In this document: piece by piece, positions 38,004 through 49,125 of the stretch | Numbering within the stretch: the first letter of the stretch is position 1 | How the letters are laid out: each line of letters opens with the position of its first letter | Assembly (NCBI RefSeq): GCF_001625215.2 | Contig: NC_030381.2 | Location: forward strand, 36,702,689 to 36,766,688 | Length of the DNA stretch: 64,000 nt | Source: Daucus carota subsp. sativus | Taxonomy: Eukaryota; Streptophyta; Magnoliopsida; Apiales; Apiaceae | Direction of reading: 5' to 3' | The notes under the pieces: generated by a model | Seen by the model: only the letters and a program-made list of their open reading frames with translations | What the model was told of the DNA's origin: nothing | Databases searched by the model: none | Program-made: the position numbers and the translations under genes

Positions 38004-39241
38004 GCTATTATAGATTTTTTTAAAAAAATTATTATTTAGAGGTTTTGCATTCTAAAGCCAAAACCATAGTTTAACACCTCCTTTTTCTTTCCTTCTCACT
38101 CATCATTAACAGTTACAATACTGTCCTTTGCAAGATAAAGATATACAAATACATGACCAAATGGTCTTTTACTCAATTTTGAATCATTTTACATTACAAT
38201 CAGGGGAAATGAGAAGCGAACCCAAGTTGCTAGTTGTGAATGATATGTCTCAATTAGGTTGGTACAATATTTCAAGATCTTCATTTTGACATGTTTTATC
38301 AAGTATTTGCAACATACAAGTGTGCGTGCATATTCTCATATTACGAATATGCAGATGGCAAAAGATCAGGCAGGTCTGGAAGATGGGTCCAGCCAGGAAC
38401 CCTTAACCAACGGCCAGGATTTTTGGGGTCTTTTTCTACTTTTGTTTTAATCGTGGTCGCTGGATATTCATCCAACGGTCAGGAAGTTGAATGTCGGTTA
38501 ATAGATTTGGCATACCTGGACCCCCGGGAAGATATAGGACATACCAGTCATACTAATATACATGGAGCAGAAAAAAAATATGCTGAACGTGAAAAATTTT
38601 ACGACTCCTGGAAGATATAGAACATATCAGTCATATTAATATACATCGAGCAGGAAAAAATATGCTGAACGTGAAAAATTCTAAAATGAGATAATTTTCG
38701 CCGAATGATACTAAATCCCAGAATGAGATAATTTTTCGTTGAATGATATTGTGCATTCATGTCTTGCATATAAATCAAAAAATCATTTTAGGATGAGATA
38801 ATATTCGCCGAATGATACTTAATCCCAGAATGAGACAATTTTTGGGTGAATAATTCTGTGTATTCGTGTCTTGCATATAAATCAAAAAATTAAACCGTTT
38901 GACGCTTTTTCCGGCTAAATGGACGCTAATAAAATAGAGATTCAGACCACAAATTAAACCAAACATAATAAGAATGAAATTATATATGTACGCATGCATA
39001 AACATGATGTTGATACGAAAGAAAAGCAATGAATGAATGACAAATGCAAACTTATCTTAGAATACAAACAATGAAGATGTTGATTACTCCTGCTCCTATC
39101 TTAGAAAACAAACAAAGAAGATTGACGATATAAAGAAAGAAAGATAAAGTTGTGCTAAAAGTAAAATAATGATATTGCATTGCTAATTTTGTTTCTATTG
39201 GTTGCTGGGAGTTCCATTGCAATATGCAACCGCTAAACATA
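38004..39241. other. Intergenic with two tandem duplications
   Basis: Starts with the 3' UTR of the DUF829 gene. About 38370-38530 holds an imperfect inverted pair (GGGTCCAGCCAGG and CATACCTGGACCCC) that could be a decayed element. Two tandem duplications follow (listed separately). No gene was seen. Confidence 0.5.
38530..38893. repeat. Two adjacent tandem duplications (~80 bp and 107 bp)
   Basis: First pair: about 38530-38607 and 38610-38684, sharing TATGCTGAACGTGAAAAATT. Second pair: 38686-38792 and 38793-38893, sharing CGCCGAATGATACT and GTCTTGCATATAAATCAAAA. Within each 107-bp unit the word AATGAGATAATTTT-CG occurs twice, so an older short repeat lies inside the longer one. Non-coding. 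Confidence 0.85.
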
Positions 39242-40313
39242 GGCCTCGTTTGTTTTCACGATTTTGTAGTTGCGTAGGAACTTGAAGTTACCTGGAACCA
39301 AGTTACAGTGTTGCACTTCCCGTGAAAATAAAAAACCTGTGTTTGGTTTATATATGATGTGTGGTGTGTGACTAGAATTTTGTGCAGAAAGTTAACTATT
39401 TATATAATATAAAATTAAATACATTTATATAATATCTAAATAAAATAAAATAAAGTTAGATGCATTACTGAAATAAATTTTAATTATTTACAAAAAGCAT
39501 TTTAAAAAATATTAAGCTTTATAAAATATATTTAAAATAGTTATTAAGATGAGTCAATATGTTTATATAATATTAAAAATAATGAATAGTTGATGCCTGC
39601 TTTGGTAGTGTTTGATTAATAAGTATATAGTTAATTATTATATAAGAAATTATGTTATGTATATATTAAAAAAGTTTAACAAATTTTAAATAAAGAAAAT
39701 AAATGTAGAATTCAAATAACGACAATAAGGCTTTCTTGTTAAATAGATATTATAATGAGTTAATAAGTTTAATTTTAAAAGATAAATAACAAACAAATTA
39801 AGAAAAATATATAAAATTAAATTAAAATATATTATTATTAAAAATGTATAAATAGATAATAAATTAATATATATGTATAATATTATTATACATAATAGAA
39901 AATAAAAAATATATATAACATTACTTAAACTGAATATAAATTTTAAATCTAAATTGATTTGTATATAAATAATGATAATATAAGTAAATTTGAAAGATTA
40001 CTATATTACAACATTTAATATGGATTATTTTTTTCAGAATTAATTTTCAGTATTAAATTTTGATATTGAATTATAATATTGATGTTGTGTTTAATTTAGT
40101 ATATAATATTTTAATTGTGCTCAGCTATGTAATTCACAATACCCGCGCCTGAGCTGTGTAACTAGGTTACAGCGTTTTACCGCAACTACAAATTCCTTGG
40201 AAATTTGAGTTCCTGTGTATAAATATAATGTGATGCAACCAAACGGTGTAACTAGTAGAAGTTACATGGAACCATGAGTTACTGCGCTGGGTTACAGGCT
40301 ACCAAACGAGGCT
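39242..40313. mobile_element. ~1.07-kb MITE-like element with TIRs, family unassigned
   Basis: The left end GGCCTCGTTTG and the right end CAAACGAGGC are inverted. Subterminal parts are inverted too: GGAACCAAGTTACAG on the left pairs with variants of TGTAACTT and GGTTCCATG on the right. The interior (39400-40130) is extremely AT-rich and non-coding. ATA flanks both sides if the ends are placed at 39242 and 40313, which would suit PIF/Harbinger size but not its usual TWA sequence. Family is left open. Confidence 0.65.
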
Positions 40314-40589
40314 ATAATTTAAAGTAAACACACCTGACACCACAACTAATCTTGCAATATAAAAAAAAAATGTTTCAAGAATATTTCAATTACTTTTCAT
40401 AAACTATTAAAATTTACTCAAAATTCCGGGAATAATTATTTTGAGATGAGGGCTATTTTAGGTATTTTGCTTTAAAAGAGCCAGCCCAACACAACACAAA
40501 GACAACTTCATCTGACACTATAAACCGTAGATACACACATATATCGCCGGCCGTCTGAAACCCACCACCACCGATCCGAGCATTATCCG

Positions 40590-42918
40590 ATGGGTTCAAA
40601 AGTCAACGCCCCAGTTGACCAAATCTGCATAAACAACAAGCTAACAGACGATGAGCTCATCTCTATACTCTCAAAACTAGAGACTCAAAAAGACAAGGAA
40701 GTGTTTGGATTGGTGTGTAAGAGATGGCTCTTCTTACAGAGCAGTCAGAGGAGGAAGCTTTGTGTCCGTGCTGGGCCCCACATGCTTCAGAAAATGGCTG
40801 CCCGTTTCACCAATCTTCATCATCTTGATATGTCTCAGTCTGTGAACAGATCTTTTTACCCGGGTGTCACTGATTCTGATCTTTCTGTGATTGCTTCTTC
40901 TTTTGGGTGTTTGAGGATTCTTGAGCTTAGGGACCTTAAAGGTTTGATCTTGTGCGTTTTTTTTCATGTTTCGGGTTTTTTCAATTCGAATTTTAGAAGA
41001 TTGTGAAGGGTTAGTGTATGTATTGTTAAAAATTGTGGACATAATTTGGATTCTAGGTGGCCCTTTTGATGGAGGAATTTATTAATCTGCTTTTGAAATT
41101 TTAAGAGGATGATTTTAGATTATAATGGGACCGAAAATATGATGAAGAACTTTTTAAAGTCTTAGATGAATTGTACACATCTGTTAGTATAATTTGTATA
41201 TTTTAAAGCCGTAGTCATCTGGGAATTCAATAAAGCTTTACATTTATCTCTGTTATGTATTGGATCGTGTATCATCTTTGACTTTGTCCGAGGCAAAGTT
41301 TGTATCAAGATAATCTTGTTGTGTGTATAATTTGTGACCTTATTGAAGTAGTAAGGAAATTCAATCTCTAATTTTTGTCTTATATATTGATCATATGACA
41401 TTTTGTCTTTATAACCATCTTGGATTAGAGCCTGGAGGATAATTCTTTTTATGCTTGCTTCGGGGTTATTTCCTTTTTTGGTATCCACTTTCTATCCATG
41501 GTTTTTGCTTATTAGAGGTGAAACTTTATATAGTTATGTTCTATTGCTTCTTTAGAATTTGCAGAAGAATCATATTACATAAGGCTTTTGATGTTGGTTG
41601 TTTATGGTTAGTTTTATCCCCAAAGAGCAAATCCATTGCTGATGCTAGTATGTTATAGCCATTGCTATGATTTGCAAACAAAAAAAATGAATTTGTTGCT
41701 AGAATAGAACTTATGTCACTCCATTTAAAGTTCACTTGTGTTGCTAAAATAGAATTTAAACTCTGTTTTACTCATTAGCATGCAGAGCATGCTATCTTTG
41801 GTTCTAAACACGAAACCATGTTTACTTATGTATTTGGTTGGCCACTTCATTCATCAGTCCTGGATCTGGTATTCTGGTTACGTATTTATTTCTGCTTTAC
41901 AATTTGCTCTGATGCATTGGTTGCACCATTTTAAAGTTGGAGCTTCCTTGTTATGGAATCATATTTGAGATTGTGGCCCCACCTATAAAATTTTAATTGT
42001 GAAAATTGACATTGTTATTTTTCAGGTATTACTGATATCGGGCTGGCAAAAATTGGGTCATTTCTTCCTCATCTACAGTTCTTAGATGTATCTAACTGCA
42101 AAAAGCTAACAGACAAGGGGTTGGCAGCTGTTGCTAAGGGCTGTCCTAACTTGAAGAGTTTACATGTTGGCGGTTGCAGATATGTTACGGATGCACTACT
42201 GAAAGCTCTTTCAATTCATTGTCACAATTTAGAAGAATTGGTTTTGCAAGGTTGCACCTGCATCACTGATTCTGGACTGGCCTTTCTGGTTAAGGGGTGT
42301 CAAAAGATAAAGTGTTTAGACTTCAGTAAGTGCAACAATGTCGGAGACACTGGGATATGTGGTATATCAAAAACTTGCGCGGCTTCTCTTAAGATATTGA
42401 AATTGTCAGATTGTTATAAACTGGGAGATGAATCTATGTTATCATTGGCGAAATATTGCAATAATCTCGAGGTTCTCATTATTGGTGGCTGCAGGAACTT
42501 ATCTGATAAGTCAATTAAGTTGGTGGCTACTGCCTGTAGCGTCAATCTAAAGATACTTCAGATGGATTGGTGTTTGAATGTTTCGGACTCTTTAGTGAAC
42601 TGCATTCTATTGCAATGCAGAAGTTTGGAGATTCTTGACATTAACTGCTGTGATGAAGTGACTGATGCAGCTTTCCAGGGATTAGGTAGTGAAGGATCTG
42701 AATTAAGTTTGAAGATTTTAAAGGTCAGTAACTGTTCGAAGATTACCGTGGTGGGACTAGGCATGCTTTTGGGGTCGTGTAAAACTCTAGAATATCTTGA
42801 TGTTAGGTCATGCCCCCACATTCAGAAATCTGTTTGCGATGAGGCTGGTTTGCAGTTCCCTACTTGTTGTAAAATAAATTTTTCTGGGAGTTTAGCAGAA
42901 CCTGCTGTGTTGATATGA
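40590..42918 (+). CDS. F-box/LRR (RNI-like) protein
   Basis: Two exons, 40590-40941 and 42026-42918, joined in frame (LK-GIT), give 414 residues. The protein is expected to be an SCF ubiquitin-ligase substrate receptor. An F-box-like start (LTDDELISILSKLETQKDKE, then VFGLVCKRWLFLQSSQRRKL) lies at about residues 18-60. It is followed by about eleven cysteine-containing leucine-rich repeats of the type C-x-x-(I/L)-T-D-x-x-L, for example CRYVTDALLKAL, CTCITDSGLAFL and CDEVTDAAFQGL. The C terminus CCKINFSGSLAEPAVLI matches the end I recall for Arabidopsis At5g23340 (about 405 residues), so this is a probable orthologue. Substrate unknown. The single intron is 1084 bp. Confidence 0.92.
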
Positions 42919-44699
42919 CGTCAACAAGAGAACGCCCTGTGAAGGGAGAATTCCCTTTGTAACATATTCACTCAATTGTTGATTTCGGTGGATGGAGAAT
43001 GAGTTACCTCAGTACTTGATATTGGCTTTCTGTACAGTTGATCATCTGCCACTTGACAATATATCTCAGGCTGTGTATGTTCATTTTCTGTCCATTGTTT
43101 TGCTCTCTTACTATTTGCCGTCGACTTTCTTGTTTCAATTGTTTGTTTATTAAATCTGATAGCGAGTTGTACCATTATTCTTTACTGGATTTGATGCTAT
43201 AACTTTCATTTGGTCTATCATTTGCATTATTTTACCTTAGAAATGTACATCTCATTTTGTCTCAAGCTGATGGCTGTGATCAAGCTTCAGTAACACCACT
43301 GAAGTGATGTTGAAGACAGTATATTGATTTCGGATCGACTTGGGAACATATAAATAGTACAGGACCTTTCCAGGCTCTGTCTGGCGTGGATATTTTCCAA
43401 CTTTCTGCTAGATCATGTTCGGCTCCTGTTTGCTAGGTTATGATCTGAATCCTAAAACTTGTATGAAATAGGACATAACTTGTTGAGACTACCTTCCCAA
43501 GTGTCCGCAAGATCAGCAGTCTGAATCCTATGTGCCTGATTAACACCGTCATGGAATCAATGCACGACTCTTCACTTCAGTGGTGTTCCAGGAGCTTTTC
43601 CCACTATTGATGCGTTCATGGATACATTGGGTAAGAGTAAGACTAATCCCGTCAGAGGCTTGACAGAATTTCGTAGGAGTGGGTTGCTTTATTTTGGCCT
43701 TGAATGAATACATGTGTTTCTTTCAAAACTCGGACTTGATTTAGATAACCATAATGCAGTAACTGGTCATTCTTTACTCATCAAAACAAATTGGCTTTCC
43801 GTCAAAAAAAAAAAAAAACAAATTGGCGTAAATAACATTAATACATTAACAATGGTAATTCTTCATTGGGTTTTGGTCCGAACAACTGGTTGTCGTGAAG
43901 GCTTTATCTAACACACAGCTTCATTATCATCAGATCTGTATTTCAAGGGTCTGGATTGAAACTTTTTTTTTAAGTATCCGACATAATTTTCCGCCTTTTA
44001 ATCTGAACCCTTGAAATATAGATCTCACGTCTTGGAAGTGTGTATTAAATAAATTGTGTTGTCAAGTCCAGAACCCTTCTTGATTCATCAAAACATTAAA
44101 CATCTCCTATTAATTGTTTTTGATAACTCAACTTCTACTATCTTAAATTTGCCCCTTTTTCAGCAAATTTTATAAATTTGATGAGATATTCTGGCTTAGG
44201 CATACGATCTGAAAATGAGCGATCCTAGTGTAAGCTCGAGATAGATTTTTTCTGAGTGTTTCATTTGTGTATTTTATAATTTTCGTCGTGAAAAAATAAA
44301 ACAACAAAAGAAAAATGGTCCTCGAATTCAACTCTGGCTCCGCTAGGATTCCCCGGAAGTAGGTTGCCCTTGTTTACTATAGGAAACTAGGGACCTCTGA
44401 ATTCTGATAATTCTTGGGGACCTCTGATATTTCTTGAACAAACACCTTGGGACCAAGCCCTTACTGTTACAAGATTCCAACAGATTAATCCTCTGTTTCT
44501 GAGAAAAACTTAAATCAAAAGTCGCAGTAGGTCAGCATACTGACAATTTTTTTATCGGGTCCGGATCCCTGACATACATACGTATGTTAGTAGTATACGT
44601 TCAGCGGAAGAAAAGCGTTGAACAGATAACCCTAACTTTTTGATGGTATATATAGGAGGTGCTACAGTGTCATTCAGCAAAAAATTGCATTATTTTACA
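42919..44699. other. Intergenic, F-box/LRR to MITE
   Basis: The first 300-400 bp likely hold the 3' UTR. It also holds a small fold-back element at 43909-44047. The remainder has no coding frame longer than about 65 codons and no recognised signal. Confidence 0.5.
43909..44047. mobile_element. Small fold-back element (~139 bp)
   Basis: TAACACACAGCTTC at the left is inversely related to GGAAGTGTGTATTA at the right. Inside, AGATCTGTATTTCAAGGGTC pairs with GAACCCTTGAAATATAGATCT. Together they form a hairpin with about 45-bp arms. Target-site duplication is not clear, so the family is open. Confidence 0.55.
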
Positions 44700-45139
44700 G
44701 GGGTGTATTCAATTGGGATTTTAATGGATTGTTTTTAGTCTATGGATTTTGATTTTGTGCGGATTCTTGATAAAATGTCTCAGAGTTGATAGGATTTAAT
44801 CACAATGCTTCAAAATCCCATTGATTTTGATGGGATTTCAAAAAACTTAAAATACACTGAAGAATGCCCCAAAATCCATCATTTTATGAAATGCAAAAAA
44901 ATCCATCAGTATTTGAATACCATCAGATTTTAATGGATTTCAAACAATCCCAATTGAATACCATCGGATTTTAAAGCATAATTTAAAATCTCAATTGAAT
45001 ACCACCAGATTTGGTAGCATAATTTGAAATCCTAATTGAATACCTCAAGATTTTAATGGATTTCAAACAATCCCAATCGAATACCCTCGGATTTCATGAA
45101 TGCAAAAAAATGTTTTAAAATCCCAATCCAATACACCCC
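44700..45139. mobile_element. MITE with internal subrepeats (440 bp)
   Basis: The left end GGGGTGTATTCAATTGGGAT and the right end ATCCCAATCCAATACACCCC are inverted repeats of about 25 bp. The interior contains at least five copies of a CCCAATTGAATACC-like word alternating with GGATTTCAAA-type words, so much of the element is built from its own terminal sequence. No open frame. No convincing target-site duplication was found. Confidence 0.75.
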
Positions 45140-45495
45140 TCTTAGAGTTTTTCACGTCCAGATTTTTCTTTTTCCCCGCAGGATGTATGCCGGTATCATT
45201 CGTATGTTCTGGATCATTTGTCTTTTTTTTTTTTTATTAATGTTCAGTAAGTCTTGAATATTTTTTGCAAATAAAATCATGCACTTAAATTAAAACATAT
45301 AAGCCACACAGATAAGGCAGAATCATGAACTTTTAATATCTAATCCAACTGAAATATTCATGTATCTACACTTTGTTTTACATCCAAATATTTTCAGAGA
45401 ATGCACCTTCCAACTTCCATATGTGTAATCTATAGCTCAAGTTATATACGTGCGTTGCATGCAGCAAGGCAGAAAGGATAAAAACATTTCTTTCT

Positions 45496-46487
45496 TCATT
45501 GCATTTGAGAGATTGCTTGTTCTAGATAGTTGAAAGTTCTCTGATAATTAATGAATCCCATGAACCAAAAATCAAAATCATCACCGGTCACTATCTCTAT
45601 ATACTTCTGTGATGGAATTTCGATATTTGTGCTCTTGTTGGCTCTCTTAATCTTCCCTAGAGGGATCATCACCTGCACAAAGTATACACACATTTTTCAG
45701 ATTGTATTCTTATAGTATAATTGTATCAAAACTTTAAAGTGTTACGAGGTCTTAATAAGTTAAGAGTAATTAGGCACCTTATAATGTACTCTTAATATTT
45801 CTCCGGTTGGAGAAGATACTTTCATTGTCCTCTCACTGCAGAAGGCGATCTTGTCGGTGGAAATGAAGAGGAGTCCTGCGATTGGACCTGCTGTTGTTGA
45901 CAGATAGCATTGGGAAGCTTTTAGTAACTTCTCTCCTGTTCTTGTGTTGAAATTCTTGTTGAAAACTTTGCTAACTCCGCCTAAACGGAGAATCTTCGCT
46001 CCTAAACTCAGCTTGCCCTTCAGGGTTTCAGTAATTTTGGGGCCTAATCTCACTGCAATTGCAATAAAACCTCATGTCAAGCTTGGAAAGATACAAAAAA
46101 GAGCCCTTATCTAAATGAATCATGTATATAAGTAGTTACCGTGCTCCCTGACTCTTTGTGCAAAACTTTCTGTTCTTCCGACAAGCTTGTTTGTCCTATA
46201 ATTTGTTGATACTAGTTTATCTGCACGTACAGAGACCGGAAATTAGTAAAAATTTCCTTTAAACATCTATTCATAAACTGGTAGTGAAAATAGATAACAG
46301 GACTAATTCAGAGAACGATGGATGAATACTTACTGTGACTAAATTTGGAATTTGTCTTTGCAGGCGGATTGTAGCACTTGATAGCAAGATTATGGTCTGT
46401 TACGAGGTTGCCTGATGATCTCTTATTTGAATACACAGATGAGCTTACAGGAACCCCAACAACATTTTTTTGAACTTGGTGCTTCAT
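45496..46487 (-). CDS. GEM-like GRAM-domain protein, gene A
   Basis: Four coding exons on the minus strand: 46487-46334, 46220-46140, 46052-45778, 45672-45496, giving 228 residues. The family is GEM-like (GL2-expression-modulator-like). GRAM domains bind membranes or lipids, and Arabidopsis relatives respond to abscisic acid and stress. Exon 1 encodes a variable N terminus (MKHQVQKNVVGVPVSSSVYS). The GRAM core runs from about residue 80 and shows GAKILRLGGVSKVFNKNF, GEKLLKASQCYLSTTAGPIA, GLLFISTDKIAFCSER and DDFDFWFMGFINYQRTF. Unlike genes C to F, it has a 105-nt intron between the HYK and VMIPLGK segments. It is the copy farthest downstream in the array and, with B, forms an older tandem pair. 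TATA and TGAGTCA elements lie upstream. Confidence 0.92.
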
Positions 46488-46571
46488 ATCTGAGAGATTG
46501 CCGTGAAAAGGTTTGTGTTGAAGATAGAGTAGATAATCGGGTAGATAGAATATTGCTAGCCTATGTGCACG

Positions 46572-46627
46572 TATATATAGAAATAAACTGAGTAGGTGCA
46601 TTGAAGGTTTTTCAGTTGGATGAGTCA
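46572..46627 (-). promoter_or_regulatory. Promoter of GEM-like gene A: TATA box and TGAGTCA
   Basis: On the minus strand a TATATATA box lies at 46572-46579, 85 bp before the start codon. A palindromic TGAGTCA (GCN4/AP-1-like, a bZIP site) lies at 46621-46627, about 41 bp further upstream. The same arrangement recurs in B to E. Confidence 0.6.
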
Positions 46628-48189
46628 TATCCATGTCATCAACAATGTCAAAGGTCCCATTAGTACATAAATCTTAAACACCCAACCAACTTAGATTTGA
46701 ATTAGGTCAGCTGTTAATTTTACAATATTAGTGCATTGCTTAGTCTTTGTATGCTGACACATAAATGAGTTGGAATTTTAGCTTTGTGAGGCCACCTTGC
46801 TTTTGGCACCAAACTTTAAAAGTCAAGAAGGTTCACAGTTAAGCTTCATGTAGCTTTCTTATCCGCTGAAGTATGTCAAATTTGAATATCCAAAAGTAGT
46901 CGACCTCCAATTCATGTTAATTACTGCTGCCTGTTTGCTTCCAGAGAATGCATGATCATATCATGTTACGGAAACAACCTCTCTGCTCCTCGGATTAGGT
47001 TAATTAATGTATGTGTATATTTTACCCTCCATGTTACCGAGTAGGACTAATATGTTCCTAGTGAGGGACAAACCGTGTCTAAATAAGTAGGCAGAATATG
47101 CTTTCAGGTGTTTAATAATTGAGTCTCAACTAACACAGCACATTGTTTCGTTTAAGATTCATTGTATTTGCCTCATGAGAAATAATAGTAAAAGGAAATT
47201 GGATTCTTTTTAATCATTTGAGAATCCACAATCTGGCAAATTCAGTAGAATTTGCAGAATTCTTTATTTGTGATATCAGGTCACAAACCAACAATCGAAT
47301 CTTGAGGGGAGCATTCAAGGGATCTTGCTTGAATTAACCTTTTTTCTACTGTGCATGTCTATGTTAGATGTATTGATTAGTCTCACTCCTTTATAAAATC
47401 TAACTGCCTTCAGGTATGTTCATCTTGAGGTGGAAATGTAAGTCTTGCTTAGCATGATGGTCAAATTTTCTAGTGGCTATCCGCTAGATAACATATAGAC
47501 TCGGATTTTGTATACTGGCTATCCAGTAGATCACGTATTAAAACTCTGAACGTACTGAAAAGTGTAGATACGAAGTTAAAGATAAGGGACTTAGGACACC
47601 TTGCCTTCTGCTGAGGGGTAAAAATTTTCAATGGCATCTTGAACCATGCAAGTAAATTGTACTCTTAGATCGTTTTTTTAATTATTATCTCAAATTGTTT
47701 TTTTTTACCTTCTCTTTTGCTGCATATAGTATAGTTCTACACTTCTACTAATGTAGGAGGACAAAGCAATCATAAGAAAGTAGCAAACTTTATAGAAAGG
47801 CCAACCATGCATGCATCAGAATTCAAATCAAGTTGAATGCATGAAAAAGCTTCGACTGAGATTTGTGAGATCCCACTTGTTCATGTACATGTCATGATAC
47901 TTTATTAAAAAAATTTGCTTGTGCAATAGAGAATATCCACAGCTTGCCACGTCAGATCCTTTTATCGAAGCAAAAATGCCCCAAGTATAGTATTTTAGGG
48001 AAAATTTTAAAAGTAAATTTGAACCAAGATTAACAGGAAAGAAAGGCTGATTTTTGTGACCCTTAATCTTGTATTAAAGCAGATAAAGCCTAAGAAATAT
48101 AATATGAACACCCTGGGCTAGGAGCTTAACATAGTCCCAACTGCATCAGCAGGTAAAACACATTTTGTTCAGTTCTGACCAGAGTGAAA
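46628..48189. other. Intergenic, GEM-like A to pseudogene B
   Basis: Upstream flank of gene A. Parts of it (about 46628-46900 and 47760-47900) match the upstream flank of pseudogene B with an offset near 2.46 kb, so it belongs to the A/B duplication unit. No coding frame was seen. Confidence 0.55.
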
Positions 48190-48207
48190 TTCTAGTGGGC
48201 GAAAAGA

Positions 48208-49045
48208 TCATTCTGAATGTATTTAATCGTTCTTTGATAAATTAGGAGTCTCATAAACCAGAACTCGAATACATCTTATGTAATTATTTCTATGTACTTG
48301 ATGGCTGTTTCAGATTTTCTCGCTCTTTCCCTCTATCTTTTACATTGTGAAACTTTGACTAATCTTTTGCTGCAGAAGGCAACCTTGTCTGTGGAGATAA
48401 AGAGTTGTCCTGCAAATTGGACATGCTGTAGTCAATAAATAGCATTCAGAAGTTTTAAGAACTTTTAACCTTCTGTACTCTTAATTTTCTGGCTAAAAAC
48501 TTTTCTAATCCTGCCTAACAGGATAATCTTCCCGCCCGAACTCAGCTTAGAGTTTCAGTTTTTCTTGTGGCCTAGTCTCACTGCAATTGTCGGTAAAATA
48601 AAATAAAATCTTCTCTTTTTATTGGTATCCAAAAAAGATGCAAGGTTTTCCCCCTCTGGCACCTTACATATATATTAAAATAATCAAGTTCATGTAGTTA
48701 ATGTATATATTCAGATCATGTTTAGGAAGTAATTACTGTGCTCTCTGACTCTATGTGCAAAACTTCCTGTTCCTGTGACAAGCTTGTCTGTCCTGAAATT
48801 TTCTCATTTATCTGCATGTACAGCAAAGAACATTGGTAAAAATCACCTTCTAAGTCAAGTATGCATAAATTGGTACTGGAACAATAAAACTGAACTTATC
48901 CGTAGAATAAGAGGGATGCTTACTCTGATTGAGTCTGGAGTTCGTATCAAAAAGTTGATTATAGGACTGGATATCGTGATTATGGTCCGTTAAGAGGTTG
49001 AGCTTATTAGAATATACCAACATGTTCTTGAACTTGATTCTTCAT
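48208..49045 (-). pseudogene. GEM-like pseudogene B
   Basis: A decayed GEM-like gene in the same orientation as its neighbours. The start codon is kept (ATG at 49045, MKNQVQEHVGIF) but a deletion relative to gene A gives a stop after 12 codons. Exon 2 remnants lie at about 48812-48739 (still ending GAGAGCAC before a changed donor). Exon 3/4 remnants run from 48580 to about 48208. They include CYLLTTA and a segment like DDFEFWFM(G) in broken frames, with several stops and small indels. The stretch for GEI-HYKVMIPLGK is largely deleted. The upstream TGAGTCA survives at 49119-49125. Confidence 0.85.
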
Positions 49046-49125
49046 ACATGAGAGATTTCTTGCTGAAGATGACTATCTGAACATAAACGTAGTAGGTGCA
49101 CAGAAGGTTTTAGTCGGATGAGTCA

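Noticed and set aside
42558-42821. Minus-strand 87-codon frame inside the F-box/LRR exon
   Set aside because: It is the antisense of the leucine-rich repeats and has no independent support.
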